From assembly GCA_964036155.1 (NCBI GenBank), contig OZ038423.1, positions 70,323,249-70,387,248 on the forward strand: 64,000 bases of DNA, written 5' to 3'. The position numbers were made by a program, and so were the translations under genes. Shown in pieces: positions 21,464-31,419 of the stretch. Positions within the stretch are counted from its first letter, which is position 1, and every line of letters starts with the position of its first letter. The stretch comes from Diploscapter coronatus (taxonomy: Eukaryota; Nematoda; Chromadorea; Rhabditida; Rhabditidae). The notes under the pieces are model-generated. The model searched no databases. It was given only the letters and a program-made list of their open reading frames with translations, and was not told the origin of the DNA.

Positions 21464-21532
21464 GTATTCGTTCCTTACAAATTTATTTATTTGTTTGAGA
21501 TAAATAGTTTTAAAGCTAACATCTAGCCCTAG

Positions 21533-21785
21533 CAAGGAAAGGTTTTCGAAGTGCCAATCGTCAAACCGCCAAATTGAGTCTTAAAATGTTTGTATCGGTT
21601 AGAATAGTCTATTGTTGTAGGTCGTTCCAGCTGATATCCGCTTCCCGTCAGTTTTGGTCCTTTTCCGGTTCAGAAACTGGATATCAGCCGGAACGACCTA
21701 CAACAATAGACTATTCTAATCAATACGAACGTTTTAAGATCCAATTTGGCGGTCTGACGATTGGCACTTCGGCATCTTTCCTTGT
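21533..21785. repeat. Fold-back element: two 107-nt arms, 39-nt loop
   Basis: Arms at 21533-21639 and 21679-21785 are inverted copies with only scattered mismatches. Shared words include GAAGTGCCAATCGTCA, ACCGCCAAATT, AGAATAGTCTATTGTTGTAG and GTCGTTCC. It lies between the convergent ends of GINS2 (plus) and TOP3B (minus), 70 bp past the GINS2 stop and 67 bp short of the TOP3B stop. Confidence 0.9.
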
Positions 21786-21851
21786 CAAATAACAACAAAA
21801 AGATAAATTATGCCTGAATAACAATCGATATATGCCCTAATCAGATTCGCT

Positions 21852-24800
21852 CTATCGTCCTCTTCCCCTGCCTCTCGGCCCTCCTCTGCCTCTTCCTCTT
21901 CCTCTACCTCTGCCTCTTCCACTCTGAATGCTCTTCTGTCTGGCCTCTTCATCCAGATATGCGTGGTTCAGATTGATGCACTCCTTGACTGCCTGATCGC
22001 AGAAAATGCAGCCTTTGAACGAGGTCTTTCCTTCGGGCAGGGGCGATTTGTCCTGAACTTATAAATAAAGACAATGAAGATGAAGAGGAAAGGACCTTAT
22101 AATCGACACTGACGAATTGCGAATTGCACTCGTCGCAGTTTTTGTCAGTGACTTTGACTTTGAGAGCTCCCTCGAAGAGACCGACCACGGAGCTGCAGCG
22201 ATTGCAGCAAAGTCGCCACTTGGGATGCGACATGGGGTCGAGCACGAGCACTCCGCCACACTCCATCAGACAGCCACACACGCCGTTCTTCCTGGAACAA
22301 AAACTTCGATCTTTACGAAAATCGAAAGTTCCTACATGAAAGAATGGGGACAGGCAGGATGAGAGCACTTGTCGCAGCCGTCTCCATTGCGCATACCCTC
22401 GAATGGAGGGTTGTTGTAGCAGAACGGACACAGGGCGAAGCTTCGAGACAACTTGCCTCCAGGGCCCTGGAAATTCGAATTTGTTGAATTTTACTAACAT
22501 TTCATAAATACCTGCCAATAGACCAAGTCGAATTCATCGAGAGGGCACTTCCTGTCTCCGTAAGTCCTCAAAATTCCGTCCTTGGATGAGGGCAGATTGT
22601 ATGTCTCCTGGAATTCTTCAATATGTTTAAAGAAAACACGTAATGATTGAAAATACTTGACATGCAGGGCAGAAGAGTCGCTGCGGTTTGGCCTCGACGA
22701 GCTTCATGAATCTGTGGCACTTGCCGCAACGCGAGAACGGCTTTCCTGCTTCAGACAGAGTTGTGAATGAGGCTGAAAAGCAGAGTTAAAGAAAAAAAGA
22801 AGCTTTTTAAAAGTAACCCTCAAAGAGAGTGTCGACGAGAGGGATGTTCTTGACGAAATAGACGAATTTGAGTCTGAACATCTCGAGGGCGTGGTTCTTC
22901 ACAGCCAGGTAGTCCGCCTGTCCCTTGGCGATCAGACTCAGCTGGGTTTCCACTTCGGATCGCATAGTTGGGAGGACAAGTTCGCTGAAAATTCACCTAT
23001 TCGTTGATAACTTTGAAAAAACCCCTACCGATCAACCCTCAAGTATCCATGCACGAGAGAAATGCCCAATTTTGTAGGAATCAGCCGTCTTCCACTTTCC
23101 ACCTGCAACCCATTATCATTTTCAGAAAACTCCAATAAATTTCCTACCGTAACATAATTCCTCTGGCAGATCGTGTTGATGTGCACGGGGATCGAGGCGT
23201 CTGTGCCGATTCCGTGTTTCTCCATCAGGGAAATCAGTTCTGCCTCTGTCAGATACGAAGGGGGCGAGGTCTCTCTGTCCGCCAGTTCTGCTTCTCTGCA
23301 AATTTCCTGTTCGTTTTTCAAAGTCTTGTATTTGCTTACTTCAAAGTGAGCGTGTCTCCCCTCTTGAAGTTGGGCATTCTTCTCTCATCCTCCACAGCCA
23401 GCCAGGTCATGATTTCCGTGAACCCAGGCACGATCGTGTCCCTTCCCTGTAATGTCAACTCCTCCTCTCCACACTTGAGTCTGATGGTTGTGATTTCGTA
23501 GATGCAGGGCCCCATCAGTGTGGCGATGAAGTGCTGCGTCACGTAGTCGTACACTCGAGCAGAATCTGTATAGCTTTTTTTTGTCAAATTTTAAATTTAT
23601 GCTAATTCTCACCTCCACTGAGCTGTCCATTGCTGGGTTTCATCGGAGTGATCGGGGGGTGGTCTCCTTTGTCCTCGCCTTTCTTCGGCTTTTGAACTCC
23701 TTGCTCCAAAATCTGGAAATAACTAAATTTTTTTGGCTCATTGTAGTTATCGCCCTCTTTTTCTCTTCTCCATACTTTACAGGGTGATTCACGCTATTTT
23801 TACAACTTATTTTCGAAAACAACCGACGGCATTATGTTCTCGAATTCGGGACACGCAAGAAAATGCACGGTTTTACCCACTTTTCATTTACGAGTAGGCC
23901 TGGGCATACCGGTGGTGAGGTAAAATTCTAAGTAATTCCTCAACATTCGGCCGCGACGTTTCGATCACATATAGCTCCTGATTAAGGCAAATTGAAAGCG
24001 GTTTTCAGATTCGAAATCAGCATAAAGTTCTGCATATTTTCCATACCTACTGTTCAGGAAAGTTAAAATTTAAAAGCTCGAATTTTAGAAAACCTACATT
24101 TCTGGCGATATGTCCCCATTTGGAGTCGTTTGCCTGCATGCGAAGTGTCCCGACCAGATCGAAGTTTGGCGGGTAGGAAGTTGTTTCCGTGCGAGGATAG
24201 GAGATGTAGCCGGACACGTAGAGATGCTCTGCCACCGTCATTGTCGTTTGCGGACTCAGTCCTGTAAACTTTTGCTGTCAAAAATGTAAAAGATTCTGCT
24301 AACCCAAATAACTGGAAGCTACTCTCATCAATTCGACAGTGTTCAGAGCCATTGGCTTCTCCTTGCGTCCCTCCTTCTTCGTTATTTCCACGACTGTAGC
24401 CGTCTTCGCCTTCTGAAATTTGAAAAATCATGTTTTTTTTCTTCTATCTTTTACTTACTTTTATTCTTTCAAGAAACAGCTGCGCGACTTCTCTGTCGAA
24501 AATACGTCCTCGCTCCCATTCTGGACGGATTTCCTCCCCACTCGCGGTTGTGAATGTGGTTTGCAGAACCCAATATGGCTCGGGCTGAATAGGTTCATAA
24601 GGAAAGAAGCAAGAATAAATCATTTCTACCTTGAATTGGACGATCTGATCATGTCTGGTAACACAGAAGCCGAGAGTGGGAGTCTGACAGGGGCCGTAGG
24701 AGATGACTGTGGAGTCCAAGTCGCCGTATTTGCCCTGGAAGTACTTGGTCTGGAATCGAGTGAACGAGCAGCCAACGCGCAGATCCAATTCCTGTCTGTA

Positions 24801-26010
24801 ATCAAATTCACTTTTTGTTGTAGATTTAAAGCTAGCTTTAATTCTGAGTTTGAAATGTTAGTGGAGTTCAACAGTTTAGCCTGAGTGTTCATTTTCACCC
24901 GATAGTTATTCTTCAATGAATATCAGAGGGTTACGTAAATGAAATTTTAAATTTCGCGAACGTAAACGAAAATGACCTCATCGTTTTAAAATCGCGTAAA
25001 CGAAAGCGAAATTTAAGTAACCCCCTGATGAATATGTACCTGGCATCCACGGACAGAGACATGTTTATGTCCGGTCTGCCCAAATTGCGCATCGCTGCTT
25101 TGATGTCCTTTTCTGTGATTGCGGAGAAGTGCGCTCTGAAATTTTTGCCATACAAAAATAAAAGACGGTAACTTCTCGGCCTTCTGCAATTCTCACCGGC
25201 GGTGGCCAGCCGGATTTGAAAATTTTATCGGATATGAAAAAGCTTAATAGATCCATAGGGCAAGAGTTAGGGGGTGATAGAGTAACCGCTAGCCTACCCC
25301 GGAGCCTAGTTCTATCGGTCGATACCAAATTTAGTATATCAGATATCGCCCCTTATATGGATTTATTAATACTTTTCGTATCTGGTGGTAATTCCACAAG
25401 GACCTTTTCTTACCTGTAAACCACGTCCATGAAATTCCCATTCATTGGGCGCTTCATCGAGTTTCGTACTGCGTCAACTACCTGAATAATTAAACTATTA
25501 AGAGGAAAGTTCGAATTTTCGACCTCAAAACAGATGTTCTCGCCTTCCTTGTCGCAATCGAGCCAGAGCACGAGGTAGTCAGCAGCCTTAGCCTCGGAAG
25601 CCAAGTAGTCGACCATCTTGAGCTTGGGGTTGGCCTCGATCTTGACTGTGGGCGAGCTGTACAGCTCAGTCGGATCTGTTCTGTCCCAGTTGTTGAATTT
25701 GAGCGGGAAGTCCGTGGTCATCACGTGGCCGCACGTCGAAGTTACCTGAATTTATCATTTCAAAACTCGAGGTCGTTGTATTATTCGCTCTTTTTCTATA
25801 CTATTCCCTCAGAGAAGAGTGAAATATTAGAATACTCTGAAAGAATACCTTGAATCTAGCATTCTGTCCCATGAACGAGCCCATATACTCGCTGACCGAA
25901 CAGGCCCCATTCCAGCCTTTCCTCTTGTTTGCCTGATTATCTGACAGCAGTTTGGCAATCGACTCCGCAAGCATCGGCTTTTCAGCCACCATCAGAACTG
26001 TCACCGTCAT
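21852..26010 (-). CDS. top3b: DNA/RNA topoisomerase III beta
   Basis: Many exons, ATG 26010 (directly after TTTGCAG) to TAG 21852. The N-terminal TOPRIM domain is [20 protein letters not shown], then [12 protein letters not shown] and [19 protein letters not shown] with the acidic metal-binding residues. The type IA core includes [31 protein letters not shown], and the catalytic tyrosine in [14 protein letters not shown] (about 24150-24210). [17 protein letters not shown] follows. The C-terminus carries several Cys4 zinc-finger pairs ([45 protein letters not shown]) and an Arg-Gly tail (GRGRGRGRG). Zinc fingers plus RGG box are typical of TOP3B, not TOP3A, and in other animals support RNA topoisomerase activity with TDRD3. 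Two introns carry repeat elements. It follows PUS10 on the same strand, 145 bp after its stop. Confidence 0.94.
23779..23820. repeat. Single TIR-like end in a TOP3B intron
   Basis: ACAGGGTGATTCACGCTA followed by TTTTTACAACTTATTTTCG matches the ends of the TDP-43 intron-5 element (6996-7275). I did not find the partner end within this intron (about 23716-24096), so the copy may be truncated or too diverged. Confidence 0.5.
25229..25385. repeat. Inverted-repeat element in a TOP3B intron
   Basis: Arms 25229-25260 (CGGATATGAAAAAGCTTAAT, AGATCCATAGGG) and 25350-25385 (CCCTTATATGGATTTATTAA, TACTTTTCGTATCTG) are inverted copies with about 80% agreement. The centre is GC-richer and includes CGCTAGCCTACCCCGGAGCC. 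Confidence 0.7.
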
Positions 26011-26155
26011 CTGCAAATCAACAGTTGCAATGACAAACAGTGAAATGTGTGAAGATAGCGACAGAAGCATCGAACTTTCGTTACAATTCACAAGTTTTAA
26101 ACAAATTTGTAAAAATAATTTATAACAATCAAAAATCAACAAGAATAACAAATTA

Positions 26156-28691
26156 CTAAGAGAAATAATGTGGCTTTTCCCTTTTCGGAGGCCAAACTTG
26201 ATCCACTTTCTCCACGTCCAATTCGAGAATGTCTACCTGAACTGGCTTTTTTCAGAAAACTCATAAGATTTCAATTTGCCTCTCCATTTTCGACTCCTAA
26301 CAAGTTCGCCAGGGAAGGTCGCGTTCTGCCGAAATCTCCATGCACGAATTCCTTCACGTAAGTGCCCGCTTGGGTTTCCAATCTGAAAAGCAAAAATCTC
26401 GAAAAATTTCTGTAGAAAATTCAGTTTGCATTTCGAAAAATACAAATCATCTGAAAGGTTCTATAGAATATCCAGTTTCCAATTTACAAGAATCAAAGTA
26501 TCGAAAATTTTCTGTAAAAATCCCTTTTCTTACCTCAAAAGGAAATGATTTGAGTCCTGTCTGAGAATATCCATAGAGTAGATCGTTCTAGGTCTGTCGA
26601 GAAGGGAGCGTCGTTTGAGCACTCGAGTGGGGGTCTTTTGAACGAGCTGTACGGGAATCGCCTGCAGGGCCTTGCAAATGGCTTCGTCTGTCAGAGGCAG
26701 TGTGCTGTAACAGTGAGCGCTGTACCATTTACGCTTTTCTGAAAAAATCGCCAATTTGTTACAATAAACTCATAATGAACTTCTCACCGTCAGCCCCAAC
26801 GGCCATTTTCTCAGCCTCTTCTCTCTTGACCCTCGTCAGCTCTCGCACTTTCACGTCCTTCATTGTTCTGTTCATTTCGTCCTCCAGTTTCTGCAGCGTT
26901 TCAATGTATTCGATTCTGAAAGTTGAAGGTTTCTCTTGAAATCATCGAATCTCGAACCCTCGGAGCTGTTTCGTCCGTTTGCAATCCCTCATCTCCACGC
27001 AGAAGGGTCTTCCCTCTCCCAGCATCCTCACATCTATGTCCTCTCTGCCACTCGTGTTGAATCTCGACTCGGAAGCACCGAGTTCTTTCTCCAGCACGTT
27101 TTTGATTTTCTCCGAAACCTGTAAATCTTCTATCCTCGAAAACAAATTTAATAAAAGCAATAATACCGAATTTCCCGGTTCAGGCTGCGCATTTTTGTCC
27201 TCATCCACAGTCCAGGGGCTCTGTGGGAGTGTGCGGGAGAACTTCATGTATCTGCCAGCGATGTAGATCGCGTCTCTTTCCAGACTGAGTTTGTAAGTGC
27301 AGGGCCGAGACGGGCTGACGAACGAGTATTTCTCAGCGATGTCCTTCGTGATTCTGTTGTTGATTTGCTGCAGCTGGCAGCGACTCATTTCGATCGGCTC
27401 TCTGAAAATTATTTTTCATTTGAAGTGGTATTGAAGAAAATGAGGATTATATCGTCATTCACCACACTATCTCTTCATCCACCAGAGATATTTCAGCTAT
27501 GTCGTTACCCATAAAACTTTTCGGTGGATAACGATATAGTTTGGTGGATAAAGACCACCCTCGAAAAAATAAACTGACTGTTCAGAATCGCCATTTTGAT
27601 GGTGGAATTTTCGTTTTCTTGGAGGCCGGACCTCGTTCGGGAAGTGTCTTCTGCAGAATGCCAAATCAGACTCGTTGAATTCGTCGTTTTCAAAGGCTAT
27701 GAGCAGCTGGAGGTCCGAGGCCAAAGTCGGTCGAATGTTCGAGACCTGCAATTACTCTTCATCTCATCCAAGGTTGTCGCTCCCTCCAATTTTCGCATAG
27801 TTCTTTGTCTCTATTGTAAACTTCCGGCTACTTGATAAAAATAAAAACTGGCGCATTTTACACGCGCAGAAATAAACAAGTGTACACTACGGACATAAAT
27901 TTTCTTACGGGATTTGTAAAAGAAAAAAAAAACGCGGATGAAGCATTGAGCAAGTTTGATATGCACGCTCGTTTATTCTTGCATGTATAGAAAATTCATT
28001 AGTTTTCATTTTCATCAAGTAAACGAATCTCCACAGTATCTCTTCAAGACACTATCACTTATCAAAGGCAAGTGCATCGAAAATGACTGCAGAAGAGATA
28101 TTCGAAAGTGCCATCAATAATGGAAAATCTCCAACGCACTACCACACTACGGCACCATTTCTTGCAGCATTGCGCTCTTCTTAGCTAGAAATGGTAAGGA
28201 AAGAAAGGCAAGAGTAAGCGTGCACGATAGAAAGATGATAAAAATTATGCGAAAATGAAAGAAAGCTGCAATCTTTGATGAAATAATCTACAAAATTAGC
28301 TTACGTCTCCAAGTTTGTCGATGTAGGTGTTGACATTACGGATTTTGAATGGCACGGTGTGGAGGATTCCGTTGAACTCGGGATATTGCTTGAGGATGAG
28401 CGTCTCTCTGAGAGTTTGCGAGACAGGCAGACTCAGGGCCAGGATGAATGTGTTGGAATCGTACTGCTGAGAGGCGAACAGTCGATTCGCTTCTTCTGAC
28501 ACCTGCAAAATTAGAACAGATTTAGAGGAAATTAGACAATAAAGCATTACCTGCTGAATGAAGTCTGGATTGAGAATCCCGAAGCAGAGACAGCACTCGT
28601 GTGGTTTCTCGACCAGTTTGACTTTGTCCGCATTCGCCTCTCCCGCAATTTGCCTGCTGCACAACGCGCACAAAGGCACTTGGTCAGCCAT
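26156..28691 (-). CDS. pus10: tRNA pseudouridine synthase Pus10
   Basis: ATG 28691 to TAG 26156. The N-terminal zinc-binding part has CxxC pairs (LCALCSRQIAG and CCLCFGILN), followed by THUMP-like sequence (NTFILALSLPVSQTLRETL, VPFKIRNVNTYIDKLGD). The catalytic part includes YIAGRYMKFSRTLPQSPW, then SGREDIDVRMLGEGRPF with the catalytic Asp, TPTRVLKRRSLLDRPRTI, and the C-terminal LETQAGTYVKEFVHGDFGRT and DILELDVEKVD. These blocks match animal Pus10, which makes pseudouridine 54/55 in tRNA and has a nuclear role in microRNA processing. The first intron (about 27750-28308) is long. A smaller intron (about 27420-27555) contains an inverted repeat. Likely acceptor TTTTTACACAG lies just upstream of the ATG. 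The gene is placed between SNAPC1 and TOP3B. Confidence 0.9.
27447..27553. repeat. Inverted repeat in a PUS10 intron
   Basis: TTCACCACACTATCTCTTCA plus TCCACC (27455-27483) pairs imperfectly with GGTGGATAACGATATAGTTT plus GGTGGATAAAG (27523-27553). This would make a hairpin of about 100 nt within one short intron. Confidence 0.55.
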
Positions 28692-28905
28692 TCACCCGAC
28701 CTGTGTAAAAATCAAGTTAAAAATCCTCAACCCAATTTCACAAATAGAATTACGGTATCTAACCATCTATTTAACTCAGAATTCACTTCTAAAATAACGA
28801 AATTTATCAGCCATCAATAAGAATAAAGACAAGTATGAAACGATGAGATCAGGTTTGTCTGGTGAGACTACAGTACTCAGATATGTATTGTCTGTGTGAG
28901 GAGTG

Positions 28906-30625
28906 TCAATTGGACATATAGCTAGTAGCCCTGCTTTGGCCGCTCTCTTCTGCATCCTCTGCGTCTGTGCCCTCTTCGTCTTCATTCTCTTCCTCATCCT
29001 CGGCTCCTTCGTTCGTGTTGGTGGTGTGCATGAGCGTTTGCATCATTTCGTCTCTCTTTCCCTCGAATTCCACTCTCGCCTTTTTGATGATCGTCTCCAT
29101 TTCTTCCGCAGCGTTTTCCCGCACCGTCCTTAGGCGTTTCGTTTCTTCCAGCTTGTTTTTGCCCTGAAATTCTTTCTTCTTAAAAAATCAAAGTTTTCCA
29201 ACCTCGACATAAGTGGTGTGCAGCAGCCTCATGTAATTCATCTGTTCGCTCTTCAGAATCGAGTCTGCTCGCGGTAGGGGAGGCTGAAATGTTTGAAAAT
29301 CAATGGATCCTACAGTAGTCCCTACTTCGATATCCTCGAATCCCTCAGCTTTCAAGTCAGGCACGTCGTACTTCTTGTTGCACTGAGGGTCGTAGCTCTT
29401 GTCGAAAGCGAAGGTTCTGAATGCGGAGTCGTCGAGGAGCTTGTAGAGACAGGCTAGGGTGTCGAGCTCTCGCTGCAGCGTCACAACGCGAACCAACTGC
29501 TGTATTTCTTTCATCAGATTCGGCGTCACTGGCACCTGAAGATAATTTTATTCCATTTGAATTTCGACTTGTTGCACTATTCACTTATTCTTTTGTACTT
29601 TCTACCATTCTTTTCGGAAAATAGTATGAGGAAAAGAAAAGAGGACGAGCAATACAACGATTCCGAATCTCAGCTCTCCTACCTGATAGACATAATCAGT
29701 AGGCTGCAGATAGAAGAGAGAGTAGGTGAGAAAGACGCCGAAACGACGGTCGTCCAGAGTGGCCTCGCGGTTTGTCTGAATTGAGATGGTTTTTTTTTAT
29801 TTAAAAAAAAATCTCCCACCTTGGCGGCCCGTTTAGAGCCCATATAGCTGGCGGCGATTTGCAGCGCATTTTCAGCGAACTCGATGGCCTCGTACGAGGC
29901 AATGCGGCCTGCGTAAATGGCAGAGAAATCGAATTCGCGAAACACAGCGGCGAACGCAGAGAAACTGAAAAGAAATGACGTTTGCAGAAAATTTTGTCTT
30001 GCAATTTCAACTTATTTTCTGAAGAATAACAAGGAAAAACGCTTAAATTGCAAGAGGACATACAGGGTGTTCCATAATTACCTACTATATCTCTCAAAAT
30101 GCTGTGAAAGCAAATCCCAAAATAAAGAAAAATGCTATAAATTGAGCATCAAGTTGAAGCCAGGTATGCCAATTATCAAGAAAAGATTTCATTTTATCAG
30201 TATGATGATCTTATCACTGATAAGATACTGAATTCTTATCGATAGTCAGAAAGTCCACTATCGTTGAATTCGGAATCCTGATAAAGTCATCATGATTCAA
30301 TTCAACCATGTTAGTTGCATACATGTTTGCTCATATCCTTACGATACACTTCAAGTAAAATTACATTTTTACCGATATTTTCAACCACCTGCTGCTTTTA
30401 AGCAAGCTAGGCGAAATTTGCGACATCATACATTGCGAAAGGTCTTCCGTATTCCTACTATTGTATATCACGGAATAATAAAACTTGCTCATTATTTTTT
30501 CGAGAGCTACAATAGAAACTCGTCTACTTCTTGGTTTCTGCCTCGAGGTACTTGGCGTGTAACATTTCGATGTCCTGCGTGACGCCTGCATACAGAGGGG
30601 CGTGAATGAAAGCCTTCCTGTCCAT
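28906..30625 (-). CDS. snapc1: snRNA-activating protein complex subunit 1 (SNAPC1/SNAP43)
   Basis: ATG 30625 to TGA 28906. The protein reads MDRKAFIHAPLYAGVTQDIE, NFSAFAAVFREFDFSAIYAG and RIASYEAIEFAENALQIAAS, then ANREATLDDRRFGVFLTYSL, LYLQPTDYVYQVPVTPNLMK, QQLVRVVTLQRELDTLACLY and KLLDDSAFRTFAF. This is the SNAP43 pattern: F-x-F-xx-I-xx-GR, a run ending in the R-x-G-xx-xLY-x-LY-x-QP motif, then the R-x-L-x-F-x-F block. A coiled coil and an acidic tail (EDEEENEDEEGTDAEDAEES) end the protein. SNAPc binds the proximal sequence element of snRNA genes for RNA polymerase II and III. Intron 1 (about 29966-30543) is long and carries an inverted repeat at 30201-30298. It is the first gene of the co-oriented SNAPC1-PUS10-TOP3B run. 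Confidence 0.78.
30201..30298. repeat. Imperfect inverted repeat in SNAPC1 intron 1
   Basis: Arms 30201-30246 and 30257-30298 share ATGATGA...TTATCA...GAATTC...CGATAGT in inverted order. The same intron begins with TACAGGGTGTTCCATAATTA at about 30060, a word like the ends of some mariner-type elements. Confidence 0.5.
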
Positions 30626-31419
30626 CCTTCTGAATTAATGAAGGAATCAGTTCGAAACGAAAGAACTTATCAAAATACGGTCATCTGGATAATCAACCAG
30701 ATTAATATTAACACAAAGTAAAAATTGGCTTGTAAAACTAGCATCTTTATTTTATTATTACTGATATCGTCTCGAGACATTCATAAAGCAAGTTTGCGAA
30801 GAAATTGTTGTTTTATGGAAAATGCGACTGAAATTGCACACTCAATGCGGTAGATTTGTTTTCAGTTGGAAATGAGATAAAAGATAACGCATACGGACTA
30901 GAAATCGAAAAAATCATCTTTCAAAACCAATGTCTGAAAATCAAGTATTTCTGAAAAATGATGAAAAAAGAACAAAATAAATTATTAAAAGATTATAAAA
31001 CATGAGTTATGTATCTCTTTGTGTTTTTCATAATTCTCGTTGATGGCACAAAAAAGGTGGATTGGAAGAAACTCGAATCACATGTGTTTGACTAATAAGA
31101 TAGTATGTGAAAGAAAGCCAACTGAATGATTATGAGAATGAAAATTATAGCACTTTGGAGGAGAATAAATTAAGCCTAGTCATGAAAGAAGTTATACTTG
31201 TCTACCGTTACAGGAAACATTTTGGAAATAGAGACAAAACGATCGCAGTCTATGGAAAACGAGGGCGAAATACACGTGAAATAGGGAAAAGATTCGTCGA
31301 GCTTGTTTGGTTGAAGAAGAATAAATATAGTATGCTGATTTTGATTAGAATTGGAATGAGGGAACAAGGACAACTGTCCCGATTTTGCCTTGGCTCTTAC
31401 TTGAAGCAGCTTTGTCTGC
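30626..31419. other. Intergenic region between SNAPC1 and the chloride channel gene
   Basis: AT-rich, no exon supported. It must contain the SNAPC1 promoter and the ClC 3' end. An open frame on the plus strand at 31107-31451 runs antisense into the ClC last exon and shows no domain. Confidence 0.5.

Noticed and set aside
25168..25200. ACTTCTCGGCCTTCTG resembles the 5' end of U2 snRNA
   Set aside because: The match ends after about 15 bases; the branch-recognition and Sm regions of U2 are absent.
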